A DNA stretch of 64,000 nt from Rufibacter latericius (GCF_003721515.1 NZ_RJJD01000001.1:310001-374000), one strand, 5' to 3'; counted from the first letter of the stretch, positions 23,892-32,247 are shown. Notes: a model not told the origin generated them from the letters alone. Translations and numbers: made by a program.

Positions 23892-25615
23892 TACACAATA
23901 CTGTTTAGCTCCTCAGGGCTGGTTCTTTCACTAACTAATTCCTTAATCACCTTACCGTCCTGCAGCAGGGCTACCCGGTGGCAGAGACGCATAATGATGG
24001 GGTCATTAGAGATAAGGATCACGGTCCAGGCAATCTCAGAACACACCAACCGTCTGGCGATGCGCTCCCGAAGTGAATTCTTTACCGAAGACAGGAAATT
24101 ATCCAACAGCAGCAGCTTAGGTTTACGGGCGATACTGCGTGCCAGGGCCAGCCGCTGCAAAACACCCTCCGGCACGCCCGGCGAGTAGCTATGGATGACC
24201 GTATGGAGTCCTTCCGGCTGTGATTGGATGTACTGCGAGAGCTCCACCATTTCCAGTGCCCACAGCACATCGTCCAACGTTACCTCGGGCTGCCCCATGG
24301 TGATGTTCTCCAGAATGGTGCCTTCAAACAAACGGCCCGGCAAGAGGTAAAAGCCAATTTGTTCGTGCATTATCTCAGGGTTGTAATCGCGCAGCGAAAG
24401 ACCGTTGAATACTACCGTACCGTCGTAATCGGTATGGATACCTGCCATGATCTGGAGCAAGGTAGACCGGCCGGCTTCTTCAGAGCCCCCAAGACAAATC
24501 TTCTCCCCCGCCATCACTGAAAGATTCACGCCCTGTAAGGCATATTTTTGAGCACCCGCGTACCGAAAAGCCACGTCTTTCAGTTGCACAGAAATTGCCT
24601 GGTGGCGGGCAGGAAGCTCTCTGCCCAATCGCTTGTTCTCCTCCATGGGCAGATCAGTGACCCCACCTAGCTTCTCCAGGCTGGTTAAGACATCGTAGAC
24701 CACATCCAGTTTCACCAGCAGTTTCTCCACCGCATTGATAATTAAGATGATTATGATCTCAGAAGCCACAAACTGACCCAGATTGATTTCCTGGTTCACC
24801 AGAAGCAAACTACCCATGAGCAACAGCCCCGCCGTGATCACGGTTTTGAAACCTACAAACCCGATGTATTGGGTAATCAGTACCCTAAAATGGGCCTCCC
24901 GGGCCTTGATGTAACCAGAGGTATAATAGTCGGTCTTTTCCAGCGACAGCTTCTCATTGGAGGCTGATTTGAACACCATGATGTTGCGGGCCATCTCCTC
25001 CAGCCAATGTACCAGCCGGTACTTGTATTTAGATTCCTCCAAGCTGGTGCGCATGCCCTTGGGGCTGGTGAGCCGCAGTATTAGGAAGAGCAGCAGAACG
25101 AGCACCAGACCAAAGAAGATAAAGTAGGAGTGGTAGAAAGAAAGCAGAATCAACCCGAACACAATCTGAATGGCGGCCGCCGAGAAATCAGTGAGCATCT
25201 TGGCCAATCCTTTCTGCAACGAGACCACATCAAAGAACCGGTTCATCATCTCGGGCAGGTTCTGCGCCCCTAGTTGGTTTCCTTTTATCTTGGTGAGGTG
25301 CGTGGCAAACTGAAAGGCTTTGGTGGCGAAGATGCGCTGCTGAATATGCTCCACCAGCGAAAGCTGCATCACCTGCAGCCCGCCCACTACCAGCACCCCC
25401 ACTACTATAAAGAAAATAAGTACTGAAACAGAGGTCACCAACTGCCCCCCGGAAACAAACCCAATGAGGCTCTGAATCCCTAGCGGCAAGGACAGATTCA
25501 CAATGCCTGAGAAAACAGCATATAGATAGATGTAACCGATCACTTTCCGCTCTGAGGAAAGTAATTCCACAAACCGCCTGAAAGGACTGGGCTTACCTGA
25601 TGCTTGTTGTGCCAT
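23891..25615 (-). CDS. ABC exporter with degenerate nucleotide-binding domain
   Basis: A 574-residue fused ABC exporter: membrane domain with about six helices (30-300) and a C-terminal nucleotide-binding domain (342-560). The catalytic motifs are altered: Walker A reads GGSEEAGRST (376-385) with Arg at 383 in place of Lys; the Q-loop position is FYLLPG; the signature reads YSPGVPEGV; Walker B is LLLLDN (501-506) with Asn for the catalytic Glu; the H-loop reads LISNDP without His. The frame is intact and well conserved in style, so it looks like a maintained pseudo-ATPase, not decay. No N-terminal C39 peptidase domain. Cargo unknown. Confidence 0.88.
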   Translation of the reverse strand: MAQQASGKPSPFRRFVELLSSERKVIGYIYLYAVFSGIVNLSLPLGIQSLIGFVSGGQLVTSVSVLIFFIVVGVLVVGGLQVMQLSLVEHIQQRIFATKAFQFATHLTKIKGNQLGAQNLPEMMNRFFDVVSLQKGLAKMLTDFSAAAIQIVFGLILLSFYHSYFIFFGLVLVLLLFLILRLTSPKGMRTSLEESKYKYRLVHWLEEMARNIMVFKSASNEKLSLEKTDYYTSGYIKAREAHFRVLITQYIGFVGFKTVITAGLLLMGSLLLVNQEINLGQFVASEIIIILIINAVEKLLVKLDVVYDVLTSLEKLGGVTDLPMEENKRLGRELPARHQAISVQLKDVAFRYAGAQKYALQGVNLSVMAGEKICLGGSEEAGRSTLLQIMAGIHTDYDGTVVFNGLSLRDYNPEIMHEQIGFYLLPGRLFEGTILENITMGQPEVTLDDVLWALEMVELSQYIQSQPEGLHTVIHSYSPGVPEGVLQRLALARSIARKPKLLLLDNFLSSVKNSLRERIARRLVCSEIAWTVILISNDPIIMRLCHRVALLQDGKVIKELVSERTSPEELNSIV

Positions 25616-25621
25616 ATTACG

Positions 25622-26326
25622 TTAGTGGTTAGCGCCTATAGAAGAGGCTTCTCTTGAAAGGGAACTAAACGCCAGATGTTGTAGAAAACCTTCTAAGGTA
25701 TTTGCACCGGCACTATCAAGTCTCACTTCTGTAAGGGAAGGCAGGTGCTGCGCGAAGAACAGGTGCTTGCGGGCGGCTTCAAAGAGCGTACTCACCAGCG
25801 CATGCGGGTAAGGGTAATCTGGCTTTATCTCCAGCACTACTAAAGCAATTTTGTGGCATAGATTTTTGTAGTCCTGGAACAAGCCTGCTTTGTTATCGGT
25901 GTCTACCTCTTTGGTAAGATAGGCTTTGGAGGCCTCCAGCACCACTATTCTGGCCAGCGCCTGCACGTCTACGCTCGCTTTAAGCGGCTCACTGCCATGG
26001 CTCCCGGCCAGTATCCGGATGAACGTTCTGAGCTTTTCAGAGGCATCGGCCACATGATGGATGTGGTAACTAATCCGGTAATCGAGCCAGTTCCAGTACC
26101 ACGAAACCAGGTACAGCAGCAGTTTGTGCTTGTTCTCAAAATAGCGGTACACCGATGCTTCAGTGGAGGAAATCTGCTGCGCGAGTTTTTTGAAGGTAAA
26201 TAACTCAAACCCCAGTTCATCTATCAACCGAATGCTTTCCCTGAAAATGGTCCGGCCTAATTCGGTCTGTTCCGGATCACGCAAGAAAAGCTTCTCGTTC
26301 AACTGAATTCTGATGGTAGTGCTCAT
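25622..26326 (-). CDS. TetR/AcrR family regulator of the export operon
   Basis: A 234-residue regulator with an N-terminal TetR helix-turn-helix: GRTIFRESIRLIDELGFE (about 22-39), then LAQQISSTEASVYRYFENK (about 46-64). The C-terminal ligand domain is not recognisable in detail. I chose the ATG at 26326 (MSTTIRIQ). It ends six bases before the ABC gene, so it is the first gene of the operon and probably regulates it. A 13-bp dyad 41 bp upstream could be its operator. Confidence 0.88.
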   Translation of the reverse strand: MSTTIRIQLNEKLFLRDPEQTELGRTIFRESIRLIDELGFELFTFKKLAQQISSTEASVYRYFENKHKLLLYLVSWYWNWLDYRISYHIHHVADASEKLRTFIRILAGSHGSEPLKASVDVQALARIVVLEASKAYLTKEVDTDNKAGLFQDYKNLCHKIALVVLEIKPDYPYPHALVSTLFEAARKHLFFAQHLPSLTEVRLDSAGANTLEGFLQHLAFSSLSREASSIGANH

Positions 26327-26366
26327 GTCTCTAATCCAAGTCAAATAATATTTATCCGCAATTATA

Positions 26367-26379
26367 ATAGTATTACTAT
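26367..26379. promoter_or_regulatory. candidate operator of the TetR-type regulator
   Basis: ATAGTA, one base, TACTAT: a perfect 6-bp dyad in AT-rich DNA 41 bp upstream of the regulator start, the kind of site a TetR dimer binds. AT-rich DNA can form such dyads by chance. Confidence 0.3.
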
Positions 26380-26479
26380 CACAAACAATATACTTACTCT
26401 TTTTGTTTTAGTTCGAGCTGAGAATTTTTCAAGGATGGGAAACATCGCTCATGTGTATCTTCCCAAAAGAACTGGACTA

Positions 26480-26515
26480 GTTTAGAGCCCCTTTTCAGGA
26501 AAACGGCTCTAAAAC
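26480..26515. repeat. R11 intergenic palindromic repeat
   Basis: One of the best R copies: GTTTAGAGCC and GGCTCTAAAAC pair around CCTTTTCAGGAAAAC. It lies between the export operon and the YceI gene. Confidence 0.75.
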
Positions 26516-26534
26516 GTATCGACCAGACATAAAA

Positions 26535-26573
26535 ACAAAAGGCTGTGCTCCAGATGGAACACAGCCTTTTTTA
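26535..26573. terminator. terminator after the YceI gene
   Basis: GGCTGTGCTCC pairs with GGAACACAGCC (one wobble), flanked by A and T runs, 15 bp beyond the YceI stop. Confidence 0.8.
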
Positions 26574-26587
26574 TGAAAAACGGGTAA

Positions 26588-27199
26588 TTACTTTTTTGCT
26601 ACAAGGTCTTTCTGGGCTACCAGGTCAACGGTCAAGTCAAACTCGTTGCTGATGGCTTTGTCACCTAAGTTGTCAAAGAAAGAACCTGAACCGTATTTGA
26701 TGTCATATTTGGTTCTGTCTACCTTGATGTTGGCTTTCGCTTTGATTTGGTTTCCAGCGTGCGCGATGGTAGCCGGGAACTGGATCGGGTTTTTGATGCC
26801 TTTAATAGTCATGTCACCGTTCACCAGGTACTGGCCTTTGGTTTTGGTAGGAGTTACTTTGGTGATTACCAGGGTAGCTTTCGGGTACTTGGCGGTTCCG
26901 AAGAAATCATCAGACTTCAGGTGACCTACCAGGTTGCCGTTCATTTTGGCATCGGTGATGTCAGTGCAGACAATAGAAGCCATGTCAATGCTGAAAGAAC
27001 CGGCCAAGATGTTTTTGCCATCGCTTGTCAGTTGACCGTCTGCGATACTGATCACACCAGAGTGCTCACCCGTTACCTTGGTGCCTCTCCAGCTAACTTT
27101 AGATTGGTTGTTCACCACTTTGTACTCAACGCCTTTACCTGCGAAGGCGAAAGTTACCAACGCTACCAGCGCTGCTACTACTGTGTTTCTAAGTTTCAT
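26588..27199 (-). CDS. YceI family periplasmic protein
   Basis: A 203-residue lipocalin-like periplasmic protein. Signal peptide MKLRNTVVAALVALVTFAFA (1-20) followed by the YceI beta-barrel: VNNQSKVSWRGTKVTGEHSG, SFSIDMASI, KYPKATLVITKV and NPIQFPATI. YceI proteins bind long isoprenoid or lipid ligands; the ligand here is unknown. I chose the ATG at 27199; a longer frame to 27271 would put the signal peptide inside the protein. A -7 box precedes it. Confidence 0.93.
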   Translation of the reverse strand: MKLRNTVVAALVALVTFAFAGKGVEYKVVNNQSKVSWRGTKVTGEHSGVISIADGQLTSDGKNILAGSFSIDMASIVCTDITDAKMNGNLVGHLKSDDFFGTAKYPKATLVITKVTPTKTKGQYLVNGDMTIKGIKNPIQFPATIAHAGNQIKAKANIKVDRTKYDIKYGSGSFFDNLGDKAISNEFDLTVDLVAQKDLVAKK

Positions 27200-27228
27200 C
27201 TCTGTGTGGAAGTAATGTTTAACTGATG

Positions 27229-27236
27229 CAAATGTA
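27229..27236 (-). promoter_or_regulatory. -7 element for the YceI gene
   Basis: TACATTTG on the minus strand, 30 bp before the ATG at 27199; this also rules out the start at 27271. Confidence 0.5.
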
Positions 27237-27375
27237 TAGACAATTAATGTATATACATATGTTTCTGGCAAATATTTTTTTGATTCTTTTACAAACTTCT
27301 CAAAAAGGCTAAAATCCTTGTTCTAAGCGCCTTTTACTTGCTTGCGATTGGATTTTAATTGATCCCAGTTTTCCA

Positions 27376-27411
27376 GTTTTAGCAGGGTTTTCAGGAAAAC
27401 GGCCTGAAAGC
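27376..27411. repeat. R12 intergenic palindromic repeat
   Basis: R-family copy: GTTTTAGCAGGG, centre TTTTCAGGAAAAC, right arm GGCCTGAAAGC, between the YceI gene and the propeller-protein gene. Confidence 0.65.
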
Positions 27412-27442
27412 AGGAGCTTGTAAACTTTGCATTGGAAAGGGG

Positions 27443-30148
27443 TTATCTGCCCTGCACCACAGTTTTCTGGAGGAGTTTGTTGTAGGTAGAGAAAATGGTG
27501 AATTGGTTTTGCACCTCGTTGTAGCGCACGGTCACGGGGTAGCTGGTGTTGATAGGATCTTGTCCCAGCGGTTGCGCGTGCACATCAAACAAATACGCCT
27601 TACGGGGACCCGTCTCCCAGATCACGTACAGCTTGCGGTCTCCCCCGAAATGGAAATACTGCACTTCCTTGGCCGAGGACGTAACAAACCTACGGTCCAG
27701 GAGCAGCTTCCCGTCCTGCTGGAACAAGGCCACTCTCCCCGGATCAGAGCGCGCGATGATAAAGGACTTTCCTCCGGACTCGGGCACCAGTTTGAACGTG
27801 CTGCGTCGGTCTGGGCGAAGGAGCTGTTCGCGTTTGGTGATGGCGCCCGTCAAGTCAAAGGTGATTACCTCGCCCCCCTGGGAGACGGTGGTGAAAAGCG
27901 AGCGGCGGAACGAAATCCCCAACTTCGGGAACAGCCCCGATCTTAGGTTGGTGTTCAGGTTGATAGGGAAACCCGGATAAGGCTCGCCCTGCGTGCCAAA
28001 GGCGTAGATATAGCCGTTCTCCAGCACCACCATGATCACGTTGCGCCCGTTTACTTTCACATGCTGCGGCGGTGCGGCCAGGCGGCTGTCCAGACGCATG
28101 GGGTTCCAGCCAGGTTGCAGGTTGCCTTGGGTGTCCAGGATGAAGAGGTTGCCCAGGTTGTCATCGGCGACCAGGCGGTAATCGTTGGTTTTATCGTAGT
28201 CAAAGACCGTGAGGCGTTGCAGACGCAGAGAATCGCCTAAGGTGAACGGGAAATTCTCCTCGTCCTGGCCGTTTTTGTTGATACAGTGGATGCGGTTGGC
28301 AGTAGCGAAAAAGTATTTCAACCGGTTGTCTGCGCCGTACGGCAATTGCAGCACCGGCCCCATCACTTTAGAGGAAAGTGTATCGCTCCAGTTGCGGCGG
28401 CCTCGCTGCGCCCCAATCCCGTACAGTACCAGCGCTGAGTCCTGCACCACCACCTCCTGGCTGTTGTCCACTACGTACTGGGTCAGGAACGGCGCGGAAA
28501 CCAGGCGGCTATTGAAGTCAAAGGTTTCCTCCTGCCGGATACCCTGGTTGGCGAGCACCGCTTTCACCCTGGACTCTTCCTGGTGGCGTAGTACGAAACT
28601 GGTGTAATATTGGTTCTCGGCGGCGGTGAACTGCACACTGAAATAGTTGAACTTCTTGAAAATAGCACTGTTGCTGAGCAGGCTCACCTGTTTCTGCGGA
28701 CTCATAGAACGCAGCAGCAGATTCCAGGCATGGCTGGTGTTGACGAAAAGCCCCACGTTGTCTTGCTGCTGTGACTCGTTGAGGATAGGTTTCATGGCTT
28801 CAGCTTTCCCCCAGACTTTCCCTTCCTCTACTTCAGAGAGCAGGGAGCGCATGGTGGCTACGTCATCGGTGAAAAGGATGTAGTTCTGCAGGGTGGTGTA
28901 GTAGGCCTGCTCAAAACCCCGGAACATCTCCCCAAACAGCTGCTGGGGCAGTTCTTTGGCCGTCAACAACCGGATGGTGTACTTTCCGTGCTTTTCCACG
29001 GTACCGGAAGTCTGGCCGGGCTGCAGCCGGTTCAGCATCTGCTGGGTAAGGCCCGGGTTGCTAGATTCCGCGAACAGTATCTTCTCAGGGCTGGTTTTGG
29101 TGTCGTAGGCTTCCAGGTAGCAGAGGCCCAGCTCACCCGCAAACGAACCAGAAAGCGAATCAAGGTAGGGGTTCTCGGTCTGGGCGGTTTTGGGGCGCAG
29201 GGAATTCATCTGGTTCAACCCCAGGTGCAGCACAATGGCGGCGCGTTCAGGAAGTACCTCGCGCAGGCGGAACGTTTTGCCCGGGTGTCCTTTCAGGCGG
29301 CTGTACAACGAGCCCGCTACGGTCTCAGGGTGCGAGAAGCCGTTCAGGAAAAGTCGGTTGTTGTCTAGTTTCAGTTCCAGCATGCTGTTGCGGCAGAGGC
29401 TGCTAAGCATGTTCACGTCATCCAGTAAATCCTTTTTCAGGAAAACGCCCAGTAAATCGGGTACGTGCTGGTAGTTGATGAAGACGTTGGCGTAGACATC
29501 GGGTTGGCTCAGGTAATTGGTGTTTTTATAATCCTTGGCCGGCGACTCCAACTGGCCCCTGTTTATCTTCCGGATGATCTCCTCCACCAGCACCGGGCTG
29601 GGGCTGATGACCAGGTTGTTGTGGAAGCTGAAATAAGAAAGGTTGCCGTTGTTGCTCTGATGGATGAGGTCGGTGATCTGGAATCCCTGGTAGTCGCGCA
29701 CCTCCTGCCGGTACATGCCGGTTTTGTTCAGATTCTCCACCAGCGTTCTAATGTAGCGGTGCTGCGCTACCGTACTAACCGGCACGTAATAGATCATCTC
29801 GTACTCGGTGCGGCCCAGCACGTGCATGGAAACCAGCACGTTCTTTTTGGTCAGGAAATTTCGCAGTTGGGTGCGTCCGTTAGAAGAAAGGCTGTCCAAC
29901 AGGGCTAATTGGTCATCCATGCGCAGCACGTACGGCATCTGCGAGACAGTAGCCCACAAGTCTGTCTGCTGCAGGTGGTCCACGAAGCGCGGGGCATTGT
30001 TGGTTTCCACCACAAAAACGGCATTATCGGGTACCAGCGTCCAGAGGCTCACCTTTTCACGTGCCTCCGTCCATTTAGAAAACCCATAGAAACCCAGCGC
30101 CAACAGCACTACCACACCGCACAGCCAGTAAATCGTCTTTTTCGGCAT
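27443..30148 (-). CDS. large membrane-anchored protein with C-terminal propeller-like repeats
   Basis: A 901-residue protein with one N-terminal membrane helix (about 7-24) and a large periplasmic part. The first 500 residues resemble the DUF3352-type module (VPDNAVFVVETNN at 40-52). The last 300 residues contain repeated short beta blades such as NLFILDTQGNLQPGW, VENGYIYAFGTQGEPYPGF-like and RVALFQQDGKLLLDRRF, which suggests a WD/PQQ-like propeller. No enzyme motif is seen. I recognise it as a family found in Cytophagales but know no function. Not linked by overlap to any neighbour. Confidence 0.7.
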   Translation of the reverse strand: MPKKTIYWLCGVVVLLALGFYGFSKWTEAREKVSLWTLVPDNAVFVVETNNAPRFVDHLQQTDLWATVSQMPYVLRMDDQLALLDSLSSNGRTQLRNFLTKKNVLVSMHVLGRTEYEMIYYVPVSTVAQHRYIRTLVENLNKTGMYRQEVRDYQGFQITDLIHQSNNGNLSYFSFHNNLVISPSPVLVEEIIRKINRGQLESPAKDYKNTNYLSQPDVYANVFINYQHVPDLLGVFLKKDLLDDVNMLSSLCRNSMLELKLDNNRLFLNGFSHPETVAGSLYSRLKGHPGKTFRLREVLPERAAIVLHLGLNQMNSLRPKTAQTENPYLDSLSGSFAGELGLCYLEAYDTKTSPEKILFAESSNPGLTQQMLNRLQPGQTSGTVEKHGKYTIRLLTAKELPQQLFGEMFRGFEQAYYTTLQNYILFTDDVATMRSLLSEVEEGKVWGKAEAMKPILNESQQQDNVGLFVNTSHAWNLLLRSMSPQKQVSLLSNSAIFKKFNYFSVQFTAAENQYYTSFVLRHQEESRVKAVLANQGIRQEETFDFNSRLVSAPFLTQYVVDNSQEVVVQDSALVLYGIGAQRGRRNWSDTLSSKVMGPVLQLPYGADNRLKYFFATANRIHCINKNGQDEENFPFTLGDSLRLQRLTVFDYDKTNDYRLVADDNLGNLFILDTQGNLQPGWNPMRLDSRLAAPPQHVKVNGRNVIMVVLENGYIYAFGTQGEPYPGFPINLNTNLRSGLFPKLGISFRRSLFTTVSQGGEVITFDLTGAITKREQLLRPDRRSTFKLVPESGGKSFIIARSDPGRVALFQQDGKLLLDRRFVTSSAKEVQYFHFGGDRKLYVIWETGPRKAYLFDVHAQPLGQDPINTSYPVTVRYNEVQNQFTIFSTYNKLLQKTVVQGR

Positions 30149-30390
30149 CCTTGAAGGGTTAGGAACACAAAAATAATGGAAAAACCACCGCTTCAGCGTT
30201 CGGGCGGTATAAAATGAAGAATGTGCCGAATGGGGCTCGGGCTGCGGCTTTTCTTTTTAACTTGCCCCTTTCTTGGGGAGCGAAGGAGCAGATGAAAGAA
30301 GGAGTGAAAGCGTTTTACCCCTCATTTCCCCAAAACCCTGTGAAAACAGCCCAGGCCTTTCCCTCTTACTTTTAGATAATTTCAAGTAAT

Positions 30391-30843
30391 ATGCGCGTCG
30401 TGATTCAGCGGGTGTCTCAGGCATCTGTCACCATTGAAGGAACCATTAACGGACAAATTGAGCAAGGGCTGCTGGTGCTGGCCGGCTTCACCCAAACTGA
30501 CAATTCTGAGGACTTGGCCTGGACCGCCAAAAAGATCGCCCAACTCCGGATTTTCTCTGATACCGAGGACAAGATGAACCTGAGCGTGCAAGACGTAAAC
30601 GGCGGTATTTTGCTTATCAGTCAGTTTACCTTGTACGCCAACACCAAGAAAGGGAATCGCCCCTCCTACATCAGCGCCGCGCCGCCCGCCGTGGCCATCC
30701 CGCTGTACGAGCAGTTCCACCAGGTTTTGGAGAAAGAACTGGGAAAACCCATCCCCACCGGCATCTTCGGGGCAGACATGAAAGTGGCCCTGGTGAACGA
30801 CGGCCCCGTCACCATCACCATCGACTCACAGAACCGGGAGTAA
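30391..30843 (+). CDS. dtd: D-aminoacyl-tRNA deacylase
   Basis: Removes D-amino acids from mischarged tRNA. The family signature SQFTLYA (77-83), with catalytic Thr80, and the C-terminal GADMKVALVNDGPVTI (127-142) are present; the N-terminus MRVVIQRVSQASV is diagnostic. 150 residues, normal length. ATG start at 30391. Confidence 0.96.
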   Translation: MRVVIQRVSQASVTIEGTINGQIEQGLLVLAGFTQTDNSEDLAWTAKKIAQLRIFSDTEDKMNLSVQDVNGGILLISQFTLYANTKKGNRPSYISAAPPAVAIPLYEQFHQVLEKELGKPIPTGIFGADMKVALVNDGPVTITIDSQNRE

Positions 30844-30870
30844 GTTGATTGTTAATTGTTGATTGTTTTT
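30844..30870. repeat. outer left arm of a nested inverted repeat
   Basis: TTGATTGTTAATTGTTGATT-type sequence just after the dtd stop, complementary in large part to 30948-30975. The pair encloses repeat R13. Confidence 0.55.
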
Positions 30871-30878
30871 CAAACCTG

Positions 30879-30914
30879 GTTTCAAACCTGTTTTCAGGAA
30901 AATAGCCTTAAAAC
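30879..30914. repeat. R13 intergenic palindromic repeat
   Basis: R-family copy: GTTTCAAACCTG, centre TTTTCAGGAAAAT, right arm AGCCTTAAAAC. It is enclosed by the outer arms at 30844-30870 and 30948-30975. Confidence 0.65.
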
Positions 30915-30947
30915 AAATCAGCCGCAATCACCAATTCCTGCACGAAC

Positions 30948-30975
30948 AACAATCAACAATTGACAACTAACAATT
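30948..30975. repeat. outer right arm of a nested inverted repeat
   Basis: Complement of the left arm at 30844-30870 (AACAATCAACAATTGACAAC type); ends 6 bp before the next start codon. Confidence 0.55.
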
Positions 30976-30981
30976 ATAAAG

Positions 30982-31308
30982 ATGACCCTAGAAGAAGCCC
31001 AACAAGCCGTAGACACCTGGATCAAAGACGTGGGCGTGCGGTATTTCTCTGAGCTGACGAACCTTGCCATTCTCACCGAAGAGGTGGGCGAAGTAGCCCG
31101 CATCATCGCCCGGCGGTACGGCGACCAGTCGTTCAAGAAAAGCGACGAGGAAGTAGACCTGGGTGCCGAGATGGCCGATGTCCTGTTTGTGCTCATCACG
31201 CTGGCAAACCAGACGGGCGTCAACCTCACCGAGGCGTTTGCCAAAGGCATGGAAAAACGCACCTCCCGCGACAAAGACCGTCATCAGAATAACCCCAAGT
31301 TGCGGTAA
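30982..31308 (+). CDS. MazG-like nucleotide pyrophosphohydrolase
   Basis: A 108-residue all-alpha NTP pyrophosphatase. The MazG metal-binding pattern is EEVGE (33-37) with a later EMADVLF (63-69), giving the EExxE...ExxD arrangement. It may clear non-standard nucleotides; the substrate is unknown. ATG start right after the nested repeat. Small size fits the single-domain MazG-like group. Confidence 0.9.
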   Translation: MTLEEAQQAVDTWIKDVGVRYFSELTNLAILTEEVGEVARIIARRYGDQSFKKSDEEVDLGAEMADVLFVLITLANQTGVNLTEAFAKGMEKRTSRDKDRHQNNPKLR

Positions 31309-31330
31309 AGCTAACCGCTGAAAAGAAGGA

Positions 31331-31390
31331 ACCCGTTTCAAGGCTGTTTTTCAGAAATTAGCCTTGAAACGGGTTTGTGTTTTTTTTTGC
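31331..31390 (+). terminator. terminator built around an R repeat, after the MazG-like gene
   Basis: The R14 palindrome is extended outwards by ACCC/GGGT pairs and followed by a run of nine T, so it reads as an intrinsic terminator for the + strand gene ending at 31308. Confidence 0.7.
31335..31370. repeat. R14 intergenic palindromic repeat
   Basis: R-family copy with near-perfect arms GTTTCAAGGCT and AGCCTTGAAAC around GTTTTTCAGAAATT; part of the terminator hairpin at 31331-31390. Confidence 0.75.
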
Positions 31391-31398
31391 CTAACCCT

Positions 31399-32106
31399 TT
31401 ACTCGGTGGGCACCAGGAAATCACCTTTCAAAACAGGTACCACCGTGTAGGTGTCTTCCTGCAAGCAGAATTCAGTGTCCTTCAGGATGTGCAAACGCTC
31501 CAGCCGCTGTACGTGCGAGGATTTGGACAAGAAGCCCAGCATGTCTGGTTTGGCGGCTTGGTACAGGTGGAAAGCGGCGAGCGTGGCATCATTGTTCAGG
31601 GCGAAGTCACCTTGCAGGCGCTCAGCCAGGGCTCCGGCAAAAAGCGTGTCTTCCAGGTTGAACAAGCCTTTCCAACCGGCGCATACCACAACCACGTCTT
31701 TCCCGGCGCGGCGCACGTACTCGGCTACGGCCCCTACGTTGAGGAACGCCCCGATGAGGACTTCATCCGCGGTGCGGGATTGCCGGATGGCCTGGGTTCC
31801 GTTGGTGGTGGTGATAGCCAGCAGGCGGCCGGTGTAATCATCGTCTAGATAATGGAAAGGCGAATTTCCCAGGTCAAACCCATCGGCTTTGATTCCGTCC
31901 CGCTCGGCTGCCACCAGGTAGCCTTGGTTCCGGTAGGCCAGGCAAGCCTCCAGTTCGCTCACGGGTGCAATGTGGGTGACGCCGTTGGCTAGGGCAGTCA
32001 CCATGCTGGAGGTGGCCCGCAGCACATCTACCGCCACGGCAATCTTTCCGGTTAAATCATACAAAGGCAACAGCGCCGGGCTGAAGCAAACATCTATGGA
32101 AGGCAT
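31399..32106 (-). CDS. comB: 2-phosphosulfolactate phosphatase
   Basis: Hydrolyses 2-phosphosulfolactate to sulfolactate; the family is best known from coenzyme M biosynthesis but is widespread in bacteria. Characteristic stretches: VDVLRATSSMVTAL (27-40), GNSPFHY, TTTNGTQAI (about 98-106) and VVCAGWKG (about 138-145). 235 residues, normal length. ATG at 32106. No other coenzyme M genes are near, so the pathway role here is open; it may serve sulfolactate or sulfonolipid metabolism. Confidence 0.88.
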   Translation of the reverse strand: MPSIDVCFSPALLPLYDLTGKIAVAVDVLRATSSMVTALANGVTHIAPVSELEACLAYRNQGYLVAAERDGIKADGFDLGNSPFHYLDDDYTGRLLAITTTNGTQAIRQSRTADEVLIGAFLNVGAVAEYVRRAGKDVVVVCAGWKGLFNLEDTLFAGALAERLQGDFALNNDATLAAFHLYQAAKPDMLGFLSKSSHVQRLERLHILKDTEFCLQEDTYTVVPVLKGDFLVPTE

Positions 32107-32113
32107 AATTAGA

Positions 32114-32145
32114 AGTTCTGAGTCTTGAGTTATGAGTCCTGAGTT
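32114..32145. repeat. outer left arm of a nested inverted repeat
   Basis: A 32-nt arm of the AGTTCTGAGTCTTGAGT type; it matches the complement of 32248-32279 at 29 of 32 positions and encloses R15. Confidence 0.75.
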
Positions 32146-32162
32146 GGGGTAAAAAGATTGGC

Positions 32163-32198
32163 GTTTAGGGGCCGTTTTTAGAAAAACAGCCTCTAAAC
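32163..32198. repeat. R15 intergenic palindromic repeat
   Basis: R-family copy: GTTTAGGGGCCG, centre TTTTTAGAAAAAC, right arm AGCCTCTAAAC; pairing extends into TTGGC/GCCAA on both sides. Confidence 0.75.
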
Positions 32199-32247
32199 GC
32201 CAAGGATAGGTTCTGGGTCTTGAGCCGATACAAAAACTTACGTTTTC

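Noticed and set aside
29425-29450. R-like core (TTTTTCAGGAAAACG) inside the propeller-protein gene
   Set aside because: It lacks the complementary arms and encodes part of the protein in frame, so it is probably a chance match.
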